Assembly (NCBI GenBank): GCA_038380435.1
Contig: JAWZYU010000005.1
Span: 41,066,001 to 41,130,000, forward strand
Source: Ryuthela nishihirai
Taxonomy: Eukaryota > Arthropoda > Arachnida > Araneae > Heptathelidae
Reading direction: 5' to 3'
DNA: 64,000 bases
Position numbers and translations under genes: made by a program. Below, one piece after another: positions 62,560 to 64,000 of the stretch. The notes below the pieces were generated by a model, which was not told where the DNA came from, ran no database searches, and worked only from the letters and a program-made list of their open reading frames with translations. How positions within the stretch are numbered: the first letter of the stretch is position 1; every line of letters starts with the position of its first letter.

Positions 62560-63390
62560 CATATACTATTTTGCTGAATAAGACTAAAAAGAAGCTTGTG
62601 CATTAAGTTAATTTCTCACTTGAAAGCATATATGTAAATTGAAAATAATATAATCCTATCTGAACAATATGAATTATCACTGCATTAAAATGGAATATGA
62701 AAAGACTAAGAGCTATAACATTTATATATATATAATGAGGGACATATGGCATTAAAAAAAATAATAAATACCCCCTCAAGCAACTGCTTGCCACAGAAGT
62801 CTGACAGGAGCCTGTCAGTTTATGTGCCATAGTAGAAGGTGAGAGGATGGCAGGACCTCAGCAGAAAAATGACACATACATCCATGCCTTAACCAGGGCT
62901 TGAACCCAGGCCCCTTAGATCAGTAGCCAAGCACGCTAACCACTTGGCCATGGGATGGCACACTTGATTATAGAGATATTGCACTCAGTCGGAGATTTAT
63001 ATATTATTTTCTAAAATAAGAAGAGAGTTTTGATATTTTCACATCATTAGTAGGTTATTAAGACATATAATTTGATTTTATTAGGCATTTGTGAGAATAA
63101 GAGTAATTTAAAATAAATTTATGCATTATGTTAATTCATAATTAGGAAGCATATATGTTAAATGAAAACAATAATTTAATCCTATCAAAACAATATGAAT
63201 TATCACTGCATTAATAATAATATAGAAATAGGAAGAAACCATAAACTATAGCATTTATATATATATATTGAGAGATATATGACATTACACTTGGTTATAG
63301 GGATAATACACCTAGTCTGAAATCTTTATATTATTTTCTATAAGAAAGGAGAGAGAGAAAAAAAAATTTCTAATATTTTCACATATATGA
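62560..63390. repeat. ~320-bp tandem duplication, first unit carrying SINE2
   Basis: Two units share GCATATATGT (62626 and 63149), AACAATATGAATTATCACTG, a (TA)n run, and the ATTAT...TTATAGxGATA block before TATATTATTTTCTA. The first unit contains SINE2 at 62756-62960, and the second shows the uninterrupted site (GACATTACACTTGG). Confidence 0.78.
62756..62960 (-). mobile_element. SINE2 copy e
   Basis: Minus-strand SINE2: CATGGCCAAGTGGTTAGCGT, GCCTGGGTTCAAGCCCTGG, CTTCTACTATGGCACATAAA, and end AGCAGTTGCTTGAGGGGG with a TATTTATT tail. The neighbouring duplicate unit at about 63285 gives the empty site (CATTA-CACTTGG). Confidence 0.88.
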
Positions 63391-63924
63391 AGGATGCAAG
63401 ATATGTAAAGTGATTATTGTTATACATTAGTGAAAAAAGAAAAGAAGAAAAAAAAAGGTTTGCATTGTGGTAAAGTGTATAAAAGGTAATGTCTTATATA
63501 GTGTACATTGCCTAGTAATCCGAATTAATTTCTTTATCAATTATTCCTTTTGAGTTTCATGTTTTTGCTGTGTTGTATATAAGGGTACCTTGGGACCTAA
63601 ATCTTGATTGTGTATAATTCTTGTGTTAATTATTGAGTGGCGTAATTCGTTGTCTTATGTGGAATTTATATCCTGAATGGAGACCAAGGTATAATAGGGT
63701 GGGTGAAAAGCCAAGAGAAAAAGTAGGATAGGAAGCAGGAGAGATGTGGATGTTAGTAGTTAGTTTATGTAAGAATATTTGATAATGTGTTGGGAGAACT
63801 TAAAATTCTAAAGCGAGAAGTAGAATATATGGGGGGGAACTCTAATGGTAGCCGAGTTGAAAATAATTGTTTTAGGTTCAGTTAGAATTAAAGTTATTTG
63901 ATTTGTGTGTACTAAAAGTTTAGA
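63391..63924. other. AT-rich stretch, nothing recognised
   Basis: No gene or repeat beyond simple A/G runs. The dispersed GC-rich repeat begins at 63925. Confidence 0.35.
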
Positions 63925-64000
63925 GTAAGTAGGGAGAGGGACGTTTAGCTGAGGTCCAGTACAGATCGAAATTTCAGTAGAGAGAATCAACCTTGGTGAA
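63925..64000. repeat. Diverged copy of the 60880 repeat, cut by the window end
   Basis: GACGTTTAGCTGAGGTCCAG and AATCAACCTTGGTGAA align with GGCTGGCCGAAGTCCAGCG and AATCAACCCTGGTGAA of the 60880-61210 block. The remainder lies outside the window. Confidence 0.6.

Overview
This is an AT-rich eukaryotic (animal) genomic window. The one host gene I can name with confidence is COPB1 (coatomer beta subunit, beta-COP) on the + strand. Its first coding exon is at 35270-35367. The next exon is at 55884-56113. They join in phase across a 20.5 kb intron, and the gene runs off the right side of the window. The protein is close to animal beta-COP, and the mix of RTE, CR1/Jockey-like, R1/I-like and Penelope-like retroelements, Ty3/gypsy LTR elements, Tc1, hAT and piggyBac transposons and tRNA-derived SINEs suggests an invertebrate, quite possibly an arthropod. 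I cannot place it further. Two more exon-like segments, 350-417 (possible first exon of another gene) and 24458-24574 (possible 5' UTR exon), are candidates only.

Nearly everything else is transposon sequence, mostly broken and often nested. The dominant family is an RTE-type LINE (endonuclease plus reverse transcriptase, short 3' UTR, GAT-triplet tail). Its copies, lettered A-I here, are at 2462-6262 (A), 15456-19081 minus (B, best preserved), 23723-24305 minus (H), 24985-25510 (C), 25883-27148 and 32044-33828 (D), 29121-31048 minus (E), 33828-34697 (F), 40325-43999 (G) and 49762-50223 (I).

Layout. 0-9 kb: SINE1, RTE copy A split by a hAT fragment and a minisatellite, then CR1-like LINE. 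9-15 kb: tRNA-like repeats, a 280-bp tandem duplication, and a CR1-like LINE carrying two SINEs with target duplications. 14.3-21 kb: an inverted pair of Ty3/gypsy fragments whose LTR is broken up by a CR1 fragment, a piggyBac-like MITE and RTE copy B. 22-34.7 kb: a hAT MITE and a nest in which RTE copy E sits, with a 9-bp target duplication, inside an R1/I-like LINE that lies between the two halves of RTE copy D. 35-44 kb (COPB1 intron): exon 1, an inverted array of exact 310-bp units each carrying a foldable tRNA-like sequence, Penelope-like and piggyBac remnants, and RTE copy G. 44-50 kb: minisatellites, a long near-perfect hairpin and a solo LTR. 50.2-55.6 kb: a complete-ended LTR retrotransposon with a decayed gag and no recognisable pol. 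56-64 kb: a second COPB1 intron with a Tc1-type MITE, Tc1 transposase remnants around a GC-rich island, and two tandem repeat arrays.

No operon, CRISPR array or bacterial-type gene organisation is present. The transposon genes are mostly interrupted. The main exceptions are the RT reading frame of RTE copy B and the inverted tRNA-like array, whose units look very recent.
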